A stretch of 64,000 nucleotides of DNA. Origin: Dongia sedimenti. Its GTDB lineage: Bacteria > Pseudomonadota > Alphaproteobacteria > Dongiales > Dongiaceae. The position numbers and the translations under genes are program-made. The notes under the pieces are model-generated. The model did not search any database, was not told the DNA's origin, and saw nothing but the letters and a program-made list of their open reading frames with translations. Shown here piece by piece: positions 7,503-15,631 of the stretch. Positions within the stretch are counted from its first letter, which is position 1. The number at the start of each line of letters is the position of its first letter. Location: positions 334,845 to 398,844 of the forward strand of contig JAUYVI010000004.1 of NCBI GenBank assembly GCA_030715195.1. Reading direction: 5' to 3'.

Positions 7503-8714
7503 TCAGGCCGCGACCGCGGCACCCGGTCGCATGCGCTGGTAGATGTCGAGCGCCGCGCCGCACATGCGCTCGCGGCTGCGATGCTCGCGCATGATATCGA
7601 TGATGTGCCGGCTCAATTCCTCGCGGCGATCGATGGCGACACCGAGCGCTTCGCGGATCGCCCAGCTCAACGCCATGGCATCGCCCGGCGGCGCCAGCCA
7701 GGCCATCTCGTTGCCGGACAGCAGGTCGCGCATGACCGGAAAATCGCTGGCGACGATCGGACGGCCCAGGGCGAGGGCCTCGATCACCGCGCGATTGTGG
7801 GCGCCGGGCTCGAGCGTTGGCGCGACGACGACATCGGCCAGCATGAGTGCCGCCGGCATGTCGCGGCATTCCTCGGCGAGCAGCACCCGGTCCGACAGGC
7901 CCTGGCCTGCAATCTCCTTGCCGAGCTGATGGCGGAAGGCGGGGCCGTCGGCATCGGGGCCGACCATGATGCAGCGCAGATCGACGTCGCGGATCAGGCT
8001 GAGCGCTTCCACCAGCACGCCGTGGCCGCGGGCGCGGGCGAACCGCCCGGGCAGCATGACCACCGGCCGGTCATCCGGCACCCGCCAGAGCTGGGCCTGC
8101 TGGATCACGCGGTGGGCGGAAACCTGCGCCGGATCGAAGCGGCTGAAATCGATGCCGAACGGGATCACCGCGACGCGGTCCCTGAGATTCGGAATGGCGC
8201 CCAGCAATTCGCGCGCGGCGAGATCGGAGAGCACCGTGATCTCGTCGGCGCTTTCGAGCGCGGCGCGCTGGCGCTTGCTCAGCCGCGCGACGCGGGCCGC
8301 GTCTTCATAGAAGCCGACGATCAGTTTCACGCCGGCTTCCGCAGCGGCGGCGCGCGCGATCAGCAGCAGGTCGAGACCGTGGGCGTGGAGAATTTCCACT
8401 TCGCTGTCGACGATCAGTTTCGCGAGGCGCTTCGCCGCGCCGAAGCCGCTGAACGGCGCGCGGCCGCCGAGCTTGATCTCGACCGGCTGGATGCCGTGGC
8501 GCTGCAGCTCATGCGTCGCCGACGCGGCGTGATAGGCGATGGCGGCGCGGCCGCCGATATCGTTCAACGCCGCCGCGAACTCGATCGCCATGCGGGCCTC
8601 GCCGCTCTGGTCGAGTCGCCGCAGCAAATGGAGGACGGTCGCCGCGCGCGCCGGCCTCTTGGCCGAGCCGCGGCTGCTGTAAGCAGTGGTTCCGATGGCG
8701 CTGTCGATTGACAT
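7503..8714 (-). CDS. GT4-type glycosyltransferase
   Basis: A 403-residue GT-B glycosyltransferase. The N-terminal half has HLLRRLDQSGEARMAIEFAAAL and EILHAHGLDLLL. The C-terminal half has VIPFGIDFSRFDP, VVMLPGRFARARGHGVLVEAL, and the nucleotide-sugar site VVAPTLEPGAHNRAVIEALALGRPIVASDFPVM, matching the E-x7-E pattern of family 1/GT4. No signal peptide, so it acts in the cytoplasm or at the inner membrane face, perhaps on LPS core or an exopolysaccharide. It is not beside an obvious polysaccharide cluster. Donor and acceptor are unknown. Confidence 0.88.
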   Translation of the reverse strand: MSIDSAIGTTAYSSRGSAKRPARAATVLHLLRRLDQSGEARMAIEFAAALNDIGGRAAIAYHAASATHELQRHGIQPVEIKLGGRAPFSGFGAAKRLAKLIVDSEVEILHAHGLDLLLIARAAAAEAGVKLIVGFYEDAARVARLSKRQRAALESADEITVLSDLAARELLGAIPNLRDRVAVIPFGIDFSRFDPAQVSAHRVIQQAQLWRVPDDRPVVMLPGRFARARGHGVLVEALSLIRDVDLRCIMVGPDADGPAFRHQLGKEIAGQGLSDRVLLAEECRDMPAALMLADVVVAPTLEPGAHNRAVIEALALGRPIVASDFPVMRDLLSGNEMAWLAPPGDAMALSWAIREALGVAIDRREELSRHIIDIMREHRSRERMCGAALDIYQRMRPGAAVAA

Positions 8715-8749
8715 GGTGCTGAATTTCGCTGGTCAGGTATTTTACCGGG

Positions 8750-9598
8750 ATGACGGAAGCCAATCCATCGCGAATCGCGGGCGAGCCCACACAAAGAAGC
8801 GAGTCGGGCATCGCACAGTTGCAGATCGATCACGGTTTCTTTCTCGCCTACCGCCGACGCCGCGCGTCGGGAGAGGGCGCGAAACGGCCCGGAATCGTCT
8901 TCCTTGGCGGATTCAGGTCGGACATGACCGGGGCAAAGGCTTCAGCGCTCGACCAATTCTGCCACGCGCGCGGTCTTGGATTCCTGCGCTTCGATTATTC
9001 GGGCCATGGTGCGTCGAGCGGCGAATTCCGCGACGGGACCATTTCCCGGTGGTTCGCCGATTCGCTGGCGGCTTTCGATCGCCTGACCGAGGGCCCGCAG
9101 ATCCTGGTCGGTTCGAGCATGGGCGGCTGGATCATGCTGCTGCTGGCGCTGGCGCGGCCGGAGCGAATCCAAGGGCTGGTCGGCCTGGCCCCGGCGCCGG
9201 ATTTCACCGAGGACTTGATCTGGCGCACGTTGCCGGATGCGGCGCGTGAAAAATTGCTGCGCGAGGGAAAACTCGAGCAGCCTTCGGACTATTCAGCCGA
9301 GCCAACCGTTATCACCCGGGCGCTCATCGAAGACGGGCGCAAGCACCTGTTGCTCGGCGATGCGATTCCGATCCCGGTGCCGGTGCGGCTGCTGCACGGT
9401 CTCAGCGATCCGGATGTGCCGCATACGGTTTCGCTGCGCCTGCAGCAGCGCCTTGCGACCGAAGATGTGGTGGTCCATCTGATCAAGGACGGCGATCATC
9501 GCCTGTCGCGGCCGCAGGATCTGGCAAGGCTCTGCACTGTGGTGGAGGAACTGATTCAGCTTTCCGCCGCCAGCAATGCATTAAGTCCGGTGCGGTAG
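8750..9598 (+). CDS. Alpha/beta-hydrolase (serine esterase/thioesterase type)
   Basis: A 282-residue alpha/beta-hydrolase. Visible parts are the oxyanion-strand stretch GIVFLGGFRSDMTGAKASAL, RFDYSGHGASSGEF, the nucleophile elbow VGSSMGGW (Ser), the acid in LHGLSDPDVP and the His in KDGDHRLSRP, so the catalytic triad is complete. The overall pattern resembles ABHD10/acyl-protein-thioesterase-like proteins. No export signal. It is divergent from the glycosyltransferase gene (35-bp gap) and overlaps the next, opposite gene tail to tail by 43 bp. Substrate unknown. Confidence 0.85.
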   Translation: MTEANPSRIAGEPTQRSESGIAQLQIDHGFFLAYRRRRASGEGAKRPGIVFLGGFRSDMTGAKASALDQFCHARGLGFLRFDYSGHGASSGEFRDGTISRWFADSLAAFDRLTEGPQILVGSSMGGWIMLLLALARPERIQGLVGLAPAPDFTEDLIWRTLPDAAREKLLREGKLEQPSDYSAEPTVITRALIEDGRKHLLLGDAIPIPVPVRLLHGLSDPDVPHTVSLRLQQRLATEDVVVHLIKDGDHRLSRPQDLARLCTVVEELIQLSAASNALSPVR

Positions 9599-10425
9599 TT
9601 CGGGTACTTCAGCACGACGCCGAGCTCGCGCTTGATGCGGTCGTTGCGCACCCTCTTGTTGTCGTCATAGAAGCTGCGCGCCATGGGCGAAAGCTGGGCC
9701 TCGGCAAAGGGCACTGCCGGTGGCGGCGCCACGTTCAGAAGCTTGCAGGCATAGCTGATGACCTCCGCCGGATCGGCCGCGTCGTCATCGCAGACATTGT
9801 AGGCGGCGCCCGCGTGCGGTTGCGCGATCGAGGCCAGCAGCACCTGCACGATGTCGTCGCGATGGATCCGGCTGAACACCTGGCCGGGCTTCAGCACGCG
9901 CCGCGCCTTGCCCGAACGCACGGTGTCGAGGGCGGAGCGGCCGGGGCCATAGATGCCGGCCAGCCGGAAGAGATGCGCCGGAAGCGGCAAGCCGCGCCAG
10001 GCGGTTTCGGCGGCGACCCGGCGCCGGCCGCGTTCGCCGCTCGGGGTCAGCGCGCTCGATTCATCGACCCAATCCCCGTTGCGATCGCCGTAGACTCCGG
10101 TGGTGGAGAGATAGCCGATCCATTGCAACCGCGGCGCGGCCCGGGCGATTGCGGCGCCGTGCAGGTCGAGCACCGGATCTCCACGCTCGTCCGGCGGCAC
10201 CGAGCTCAGCAAATGGGTCGCGTCGGCGAGGTGGCGGTCGATCTCGGCGATCGGATGGTCGCGGTCGAAGATCACGATTTCGAGACCGCGGCGCCGGGCC
10301 GCCTCGGCATGGGACGGGTCGCGACAGGTTCCGGTCACCCGCCAGCCCCGTTCCGCCAGGGCGCCGGCCAGCGCCATGGCGGTATAGCCGAGGCCGAAAC
10401 AGAACAGGTGCGGCTGCTGCGTCAT
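9556..10425 (-). CDS. NAD(P)-binding SDR-family protein (YeeZ-like)
   Basis: A 289-residue extended-SDR protein. The dinucleotide fold starts at residue 8 (CFGLGYTAMALAGAL, a GxGxxA-type loop). YLSTTGVYGDRNGDWVDE covers the Ser/Thr-rich active strand, but the usual YxxxK is not evident at the expected place. RLAGIYGPGRSAL and SRIHRDDIVQVLLASI are typical of epimerase-like members. It resembles E. coli YeeZ and related proteins of unclear function. The 3' end overlaps the hydrolase gene by 43 bp on the opposite strand. Confidence 0.85.
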   Translation of the reverse strand: MTQQPHLFCFGLGYTAMALAGALAERGWRVTGTCRDPSHAEAARRRGLEIVIFDRDHPIAEIDRHLADATHLLSSVPPDERGDPVLDLHGAAIARAAPRLQWIGYLSTTGVYGDRNGDWVDESSALTPSGERGRRRVAAETAWRGLPLPAHLFRLAGIYGPGRSALDTVRSGKARRVLKPGQVFSRIHRDDIVQVLLASIAQPHAGAAYNVCDDDAADPAEVISYACKLLNVAPPPAVPFAEAQLSPMARSFYDDNKRVRNDRIKRELGVVLKYPNYRTGLNALLAAES

Positions 10426-10495
10426 GTCCTAGAGGCTTGCATTTTGGGCGTGCGCCATCGATCTTCACGCCGCCGTTCCAATATCCGGGCGGAGC

Positions 10496-11317
10496 ATGCC
10501 TGACAAGGATATGTCACTGCGATCGATCCGCTGTCTTCTGACCGCTCTGCTGCTGCTCGCCGCGGTCCCGCCAAGAATCGCCGCGGCGGAAACGGCCGAG
10601 GCCGGCGCCACGCCGCCGGCCGCCCAGGACCAGGCGGCGCAGCAGAAGAAGTACCAGGCCTGCATGAAGCTCGCCGGCAAGACGCCGAAGGCGGCGCTGA
10701 AACAGGCGATGGAATGGGAGAAGGCCGGTGGCGGCGATGCCGCCCGGCATTGCGTGGCCGCGTCCTACATGGGCCTGAAGCAGTTCGACGATGCCGCCAT
10801 GGAGCTGGAGCGGATTGCGCAGACCCTGCCGCAGGATCAGGCGCCGATCATGGCGCAGCTCTTCTTCCAGGCGGCCCAGGCCTGGAATGATTTCGGCAAG
10901 TCCGAGCTCGCGCTCAACGATATCGGCCAGGGCCTGAAGCTCAACAAGAACAGCGTCGATCTGCTGCTGCTCCGCGCGACCATCTATGGCGACCAGGAGA
11001 AATATTTCGAGGCGCTGGACGATCTCAACGCGGCCTATGATCTCACTTCCGACCGCGGCACCATCCTGACGCTGCGCGCCAAGGCGTATCGCAAGCTCGG
11101 CCAGCCCGATCTCGCCAAGGACAATGTGGAGATGGCGCTGAAAGCGGATCCGAACGATCCCGACGCGCTGCTGGAACGCGGCACCCAACGCGCCGAGGCC
11201 GGCGACAAGGACGGCGCCCGCGCGGACTGGGTGAAACTGATCGAGATCGCGCCGGATTCATACGCGGCGGAAGGTGCGCGCACCGGCCTCGCGGCGATCG
11301 ACGTGAAGACGAACTAG
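10496..11317 (+). CDS. Secreted/periplasmic TPR protein
   Basis: A 273-residue protein with a signal peptide (SLRSIRCLLTALLLLAAVPPRIAAA) followed by an Ala/Gln-rich linker and about five TPR motifs (AASYMGLKQFDDAAMELERIAQ, AWNDFGKSELALNDIGQGLKL, IYGDQEKYFEALDDLNAAY, KAYRKLGQPDLAKDNVEMAL, RGTQRAEAGDKDGARADWVKL). TPR arrays bind partner proteins, so it is probably a periplasmic scaffold. A second in-frame ATG at 10511 is equally possible as a start. Its last codons overlap the end of the next gene on the other strand. Confidence 0.85.
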   Translation: MPDKDMSLRSIRCLLTALLLLAAVPPRIAAAETAEAGATPPAAQDQAAQQKKYQACMKLAGKTPKAALKQAMEWEKAGGGDAARHCVAASYMGLKQFDDAAMELERIAQTLPQDQAPIMAQLFFQAAQAWNDFGKSELALNDIGQGLKLNKNSVDLLLLRATIYGDQEKYFEALDDLNAAYDLTSDRGTILTLRAKAYRKLGQPDLAKDNVEMALKADPNDPDALLERGTQRAEAGDKDGARADWVKLIEIAPDSYAAEGARTGLAAIDVKTN

Positions 11318-12003
11318 AAATCCAGATCCGCGTAATGCGGCGGGGGCGGGGCGCCCGGCAGGTTGTCGGCGAGCAGCGCGCGGAAGCTCGGCCGCGATTT
11401 CAGCCGCGCATACCAGTCCTTGGCGCCTTCGTGCTCGTCCCAGGGCACGTCGCCCAGATAGTCGATCGCCGAAAGCTGCGCCGCCGCCATCAGGTCGGCT
11501 AGGCTCAGGGCCGATCCGGCCAGCCAGGCGCGCCGCTCGGTCAGCCAGGCGATGTATTGCAGATGGGTGGCGATGTTGGCCTTGCCCGCCCGTATGGCAC
11601 TCGAATCCGGGCCGCCGCCGGCATTCGGCATGAAGCGCTTGAAGATCTTCTCGTGCAGCAGATTGCGCGTGACCTCGCGCTCGAACTTGCCGTCGAACCA
11701 GCCGATCAGGCGCCGCACCTCGGCGCGATCCTGCAAGCTGCGGCCGAGCAGCGGCGCGCCGGCCCCTGCCGTGTCCGGATAGGCCTCCTCGAGATATTCC
11801 AGGGCCGGATAGAAGCCGCACAGGGTCGGCCCGTTCTCCTCGATCAGCACCGGCACTTCACCGGCCGGATTGACCATCAGAAGCTCGTCGCGCCGGTCCC
11901 AGGGACGCTCGACGACGAGATCGGCATCAAGCCGCTTCTCCGCCAATTGCAGGCGAATGAGGCGGGATTGTGGCTGCAGCGGGTGGTGTAACAGGCATCG
12001 CAT
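11314..12003 (-). CDS. FzlA-like glutathione-S-transferase-fold protein
   Basis: A 229-residue GST-superfamily protein: an N-terminal thioredoxin-like domain (HHPLQPQSRLIRLQLAEKRL, NPAGEVPVLIEENG, GFYPALEYLEEAYPD) and a C-terminal helical domain (LAGSALSLADLMAAAQLSAIDYLGDVPWDEHEGAKDWYARLKSRPSFR). The HPLxPxSRxxRLxLAEK start, PWDRRDE, and the extreme C-terminal tail PPPHYADLDF recall Caulobacter FzlA, which binds FtsZ and promotes constriction. This match is from memory, without an alignment. A generic GST is the alternative. Confidence 0.7.
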   Translation of the reverse strand: MRCLLHHPLQPQSRLIRLQLAEKRLDADLVVERPWDRRDELLMVNPAGEVPVLIEENGPTLCGFYPALEYLEEAYPDTAGAGAPLLGRSLQDRAEVRRLIGWFDGKFEREVTRNLLHEKIFKRFMPNAGGGPDSSAIRAGKANIATHLQYIAWLTERRAWLAGSALSLADLMAAAQLSAIDYLGDVPWDEHEGAKDWYARLKSRPSFRALLADNLPGAPPPPHYADLDF

Positions 12004-12135
12004 GATTCGCGCCGGACCTTAGCAGCGCGGGTTTCCGTTCGCCAGGGCTTCGGCTTCGGATTTGATCCGAGACTAGACGCAACCCGATGGCCGCGCTGCG
12101 CTTGTTTACCAGGATACGCGAACGAGGAGATGCGG

Positions 12136-12339
12136 ATGACCGCCCAGCAGAAACGCGAGAAACCCGAAATCGCCGGCAAGGCGAAGCCGGAGCCCGAGAT
12201 GTCGGGGCGGACCCAGCCGCGCCCGGAAATGACCGGAAAGAACAAGCCGGGGACGATGCCGGAGAACCCCGCGAACGTCGATCGCGAGCACGAACCGGCG
12301 GGTATCGATCCCGGTACCGACCGCACCAAGGAACGTTGA
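12136..12339 (+). CDS. Small hydrophilic Lys/Pro/Glu-rich protein
   Basis: A 67-residue highly charged, probably disordered protein with an internal near-repeat: KPEIAGKAK, KPEPEMSGRTQ, RPEMTGKNK. No signal or membrane segment. The ribosome site GAGGAG (12124-12129) stands six bases before the ATG at 12136; another ATG at 12130 is too close. It lies 14 bases upstream of a membrane-anchored stress-type protein, so the two are probably cotranscribed. Function unknown. Confidence 0.6.
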   Translation: MTAQQKREKPEIAGKAKPEPEMSGRTQPRPEMTGKNKPGTMPENPANVDREHEPAGIDPGTDRTKER

Positions 12340-12353
12340 AGAAAGAGGCCAAG

Positions 12354-12641
12354 ATGAACACCACCAGCAAGACATTCGGCAACGGCGTGGAAGCGGCGCG
12401 CGACACCGTGAACGAGGCCGGCGAGCGCCTGGAGGAAGCGACTCGCGGCGCGCGCAAGGCGGCGGCGGAAAAGCTGCAGGGTGCCGCGGCCTATGGCCGG
12501 CAGCATGCCGGCGAGGCGCTGGACGCGGCGCAGGGTCTGGCGCGTTCCGCCGGGCGCTATGCCAAGGAAAATCCCGGCCAGGCGATCCTGATCGGGCTCG
12601 GCGGCTTGCTGCTGGCGAGCCTGCTGTTCCGCCGGCGCTAG
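12354..12641 (+). CDS. YqjD/ElaB-like (DUF883-type) tail-anchored protein
   Basis: A 95-residue Ala/Glu-rich protein. Residues 1-70 form long amphipathic helices (ARDTVNEAGERLEEATRGARKAAAEKL), followed by PGQAILIGLGGLLLASLLFRRR, a C-terminal membrane anchor ending in Arg residues. This is the layout of YqjD/ElaB proteins, which tether ribosomes to the inner membrane in stationary phase in E. coli. That role is inferred by analogy. GAAAGAGG precedes the ATG. It is paired with the small hydrophilic protein just upstream. Confidence 0.75.
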   Translation: MNTTSKTFGNGVEAARDTVNEAGERLEEATRGARKAAAEKLQGAAAYGRQHAGEALDAAQGLARSAGRYAKENPGQAILIGLGGLLLASLLFRRR

Positions 12642-12646
12642 CCCGC

Positions 12647-13690
12647 TTAGACCCGGAGTCCCCGGGTCGTCAGCGGCAGCCCGGGGATGAGCCCGGTCCG
12701 GGCGCCGGGCAAGATCAGCCCACGTTGGTGGGTGTCGCTGAAATCAGCGCCGCGGAGATCCGCGGCGCTGAGATCGGCTTCCGACAGATTGGCGCCCTTC
12801 AAGTCGGTCGCCAGCAGCCAGGCCTGCTTCAGGTTGGCGCGGGAGAGCAGGCAGCGCACCAGCTTTGCGGCGGCCAGGTTGACCCCGCGCAGATCGAATC
12901 CGGAAAGATCGAAGCCTTCGAGTTCCAGCCTGCGTCCGGCGCGGCCGAGGCTGTCGACCCATTGCGCGTGGTCGCCCAGGCGCTTCCGCACCTCGCTCTC
13001 CGTCAGCCGCGGTGCGGAGCCGACCGGCAGGGAAGCGGCCATGACCTGGTCGCGGGTCGCGTCATCGACCACGGCCGCCGTGGTGAAGTCGGCGCCTTCC
13101 AACTCGGCGCCGGCCAGCCGCACGCCCTGCAGCTGCGCCGCGGCGAAGCTGGTGCGGCGCATATCGGCGCCGGAGAAATCGGCTTCCAGCAGATAGGCGC
13201 CGGCGAAATCGACGCTGATCAGCTTGGCGCCGACGAAGGCGGTCTGCTCCAGTCGCGCGCCGCGGAAACGGCAGGCGGCGGTGGGGTTCTGGTTGGCGCC
13301 CTGGGAGAAATCCTTGCGCAGATCGGCGGCGCTCAGCGAGGCGCGGGTCATGTCGCTGCCATGGAACACGGCGCCGCGCAGATCGGCGCGTTCGAAAATC
13401 GCGCCGGTCAGGTCGGCCTCGTCGAAGCTGCTGCCGGTCAGGATGGCGTCCCGGAACACCGCGCCCCGCAAATTCGCGCGCTCGAAGTTGCAGCGCAGGA
13501 AATAGGCGTCGGTGAAATCCATCAGGCTGAGGTCGAGTCGCCGGAGGTCGCAATCCGCCAGCATCATGCGCTGGCTGCGCGGCCGTCCCAGGCGCCAGTT
13601 GCGGTGCAGCTCCTCCAGCCGGCGCATGGCGCCGACATCCAAAGCCAGACCCTTGAGTACCTTTTGTCCCGTCGAATCCACTGGTGGCAT
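12647..13690 (-). CDS. Pentapeptide-repeat protein
   Basis: A 347-residue protein dominated by A(D/N)Lxx repeats in two blocks: about residues 44-195 (CDLRRLDLSLMDFTDAYFLRC onward, ANLRGAVF, ADLTGAIF, ADLRGAVF) and 255-335 (FDLSGFDLRGVNLAAAKLV, ANLKQAWL, ADLRGADF). They are separated by a 60-residue non-repeat linker with TESEVRKRLGDHAQWVDSLGR. Such repeats fold as right-handed quadrilateral beta helices. Some mimic DNA and bind gyrase, but most have unknown roles. No signal peptide. It meets the preceding small-protein gene tail to tail. Confidence 0.88.
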   Translation of the reverse strand: MPPVDSTGQKVLKGLALDVGAMRRLEELHRNWRLGRPRSQRMMLADCDLRRLDLSLMDFTDAYFLRCNFERANLRGAVFRDAILTGSSFDEADLTGAIFERADLRGAVFHGSDMTRASLSAADLRKDFSQGANQNPTAACRFRGARLEQTAFVGAKLISVDFAGAYLLEADFSGADMRRTSFAAAQLQGVRLAGAELEGADFTTAAVVDDATRDQVMAASLPVGSAPRLTESEVRKRLGDHAQWVDSLGRAGRRLELEGFDLSGFDLRGVNLAAAKLVRCLLSRANLKQAWLLATDLKGANLSEADLSAADLRGADFSDTHQRGLILPGARTGLIPGLPLTTRGLRV

Positions 13691-13845
13691 ATCCGTCGAA
13701 TGGGCACCGAGTCCGATCTGCCATCATGGTGCCGCCAGGAAGCCCGCAGCACAAGCGGAGAACGCACACGCGGATGCGCGCGAGTCGCGGAAGACTTGCC
13801 GATGCAAAAGCATTCGAGTCGAAGTTTAGCGAGTCATCTCGCCGG

Positions 13846-14433
13846 CTAAGCCGTGATCACGGCCTGCGGCGAAGGCGCGCCGCTGAGCAATGTGATCTGC
13901 CATGGGCCACCGACGGTGGCCGGCGGGTCGAACCGCGCGACGACCGCGTTCGGAATATGCGCAAGCTCGGCGAAGCCGAGCATGCGCTGCAACGCCCAGA
14001 ACACACCGCCATGCGCCACGATCAGCACCGGATGTTCGAGGGTGAGCGCCTCGATCATTCCGCCCAGGATCCGCTGGCGGAAATTGCTGAAGCTCTCCGG
14101 GCCTTCGACCGCGCCGTCGGTGAACCAGTGCTCCAGCCAGCTGCCGTCGGTGCTGCCCTCATACGGCCCGACGTCGAACTCGCGCAGCGTGTCGTAATGC
14201 GTGACCGGCAGGCCGAGATCGCGGTTGACGATTTCCGCCGTGCGCCGCGCCCGCGACAGCGAACTGACCGCGATCGATTTCAACCCGAGCCCGGCCGCGA
14301 TGGTTCGTGCGAGTGCGGCTTGCTCCTCGCCGCGGGCGTTCAGGGGCACATCGGTCAAGCCCTGCAGGCGGCGCGCCTTGTTCCAATCGGTCTCGCCATG
14401 GCGCAGGAAATAGAACGAATGATGCGGCAGCAT
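13846..14433 (-). CDS. Histidine phosphatase (phosphoglycerate-mutase-like, canonical)
   Basis: About 195 residues. The catalytic core is intact: FYFLRHGETDW (RHG), PLNARGEEQAALA, SSLSRARRTAEIV, REFDVGPYEG with the acidic residue, and LIVAHGGVFWAL with the second His. The ATG at 14433 lies two bases after the stop of the HAD gene, so the two phosphatase genes form an operon. A GTG at 14463 inside that gene is an alternative start. The family includes phosphoglycerate mutases and phosphatases of alpha-ribazole or nucleotides; the substrate cannot be told. Confidence 0.88.
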   Translation of the reverse strand: MLPHHSFYFLRHGETDWNKARRLQGLTDVPLNARGEEQAALARTIAAGLGLKSIAVSSLSRARRTAEIVNRDLGLPVTHYDTLREFDVGPYEGSTDGSWLEHWFTDGAVEGPESFSNFRQRILGGMIEALTLEHPVLIVAHGGVFWALQRMLGFAELAHIPNAVVARFDPPATVGGPWQITLLSGAPSPQAVITA

Positions 14434-14435
14434 CT

Positions 14436-15095
14436 TCAGAGCAGCGCCTCCAGGCGCTTCCACAGGCCGGCATCGGTGAAGTCGTCGATCGCCGCCACGG
14501 CGCCGGAGCTCAGCAGAGCCGCGTCGGGATGCGCGGTGCGGATGCCGTAGGTCGCGATGCCGGCGCCGCTCGCGGCGCGGATGCCGGGCAGCGAATCCTC
14601 GAAGGCGAGCGCGCGCTCCGCCGTGGCGCCGAGGCGCTGCAATCCGGTGCGATAGGGCAGGGGATCGGGCTTGGCGCGTTCCAGCTCGTCGCCGATCACC
14701 AGCTCGGTCATGCGCCGATCGAGGCCGAGCCCGTGCAGCATCATCTCGGCATTGGCCCGCGGCGCATTGGTGACGACCGCATAGGGCACGCCGTGCGCAT
14801 CGGCCCAGTCCAGCACCTTCAGGACACCCGGCGTCGGCGTCAGGGTCGCGAGCTGATCGCGGAACAGCTGCTCCTTCTGATCGGAGAGCGCGATCCGGCG
14901 CTCGGGCGTCTCCCCCGGAAACATCTCGCGCATGATCTGGTCGTTCGGATGGCCCATGATCCGCGCCTTGTAATGCTCGGGCGTGATCGCGCGGTCGAAA
15001 TCCTTCAGCAGGATGCGAAAGGCCTCGAGATGCAGATGATCGGTGTCGGTGAGCGTGCCATCGAGATCGAAGAGGAGTGCCGTGCCGTTCGCCAT
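14436..15095 (-). CDS. HAD-superfamily hydrolase (beta-phosphoglucomutase/phosphatase type)
   Basis: A 219-residue HAD phosphatase. Motif I is LLFDLDGTLTDTDHLHLEAF (nucleophile and acid Asp), motif II VVTNAP, motif III Lys in AKPDPLPY and motif IV FEDSLPGIRAA. The cap is the small helical type seen in beta-phosphoglucomutase and phosphonatase-like members. Cytoplasmic. It is the first gene of a two-gene unit with the downstream histidine phosphatase, suggesting related sugar- or nucleotide-phosphate metabolism. Confidence 0.9.
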   Translation of the reverse strand: MANGTALLFDLDGTLTDTDHLHLEAFRILLKDFDRAITPEHYKARIMGHPNDQIMREMFPGETPERRIALSDQKEQLFRDQLATLTPTPGVLKVLDWADAHGVPYAVVTNAPRANAEMMLHGLGLDRRMTELVIGDELERAKPDPLPYRTGLQRLGATAERALAFEDSLPGIRAASGAGIATYGIRTAHPDAALLSSGAVAAIDDFTDAGLWKRLEALL

Positions 15096-15166
15096 AATGC
15101 CCCCAAATGCCGCCCGCTATTTGACCCAGGCCCGACCTGGGGTCAAGGGAGCGAACCGAGGCATTT

Positions 15167-15631
15167 TCAAGGCGTGATGCGCTGCAGAGGATCGGGCGCG
15201 CGCTGGATGAAGTCGCGCCGGATCGCCTCCAGCGCCGCCTTGTGTCCGGCGAAGGTCAATTGCGCCAAGGCCGCGTCGACCGCCAGCCAGGCGTAGTCGC
15301 TCTGGGCCTCATCGAGCGTCACAGCTTCCTCACGCGGGATCGTGAACAGGAAGACCGGCATCATCTCGATGGTGTTCGCCGCGGGATCGTAGAAGCTGTC
15401 GGTGACGCCCGTGGTGTAGAGCGTGCCGTCGGTGAGGCCGGTCTCTTCGCCGATCTCGCGCAAGGCCGTCCGCCAGGCGGTTTCGCCGGGTTCGATGCGG
15501 CCGGAAACCGGACACCAGGCGCCGACCGGCGGCGTCCTGCGCTTCAGGAGCAGAACGCGTGCGCCTGCGCCGGTGCCCGCGACGATAAAGGCGATGACGC
15601 CGCGCGCGCGAACGGGGAGATCATTCGGCAA
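15167..15631 (-). CDS. NUDIX hydrolase
   Basis: A 154-residue NUDIX pyrophosphohydrolase. The NUDIX box reads GRIEPGETAWRTALREIGEETGL and fits G-x5-E-x7-REUxEExGU completely. Preceding strands read VLLLKRRTPPVGAWCPVSG; later ones give FYDPAANTIEMMPVFLF and YAWLAVDAAL. The size and the VGAWCPVSG element resemble dihydroneopterin-triphosphate or (d)NTP pyrophosphohydrolases. It overlaps the end of gltB by 11 bp, so it may be the last gene of the glutamate synthase transcript. Confidence 0.92.
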   Translation of the reverse strand: MPNDLPVRARGVIAFIVAGTGAGARVLLLKRRTPPVGAWCPVSGRIEPGETAWRTALREIGEETGLTDGTLYTTGVTDSFYDPAANTIEMMPVFLFTIPREEAVTLDEAQSDYAWLAVDAALAQLTFAGHKAALEAIRRDFIQRAPDPLQRITP

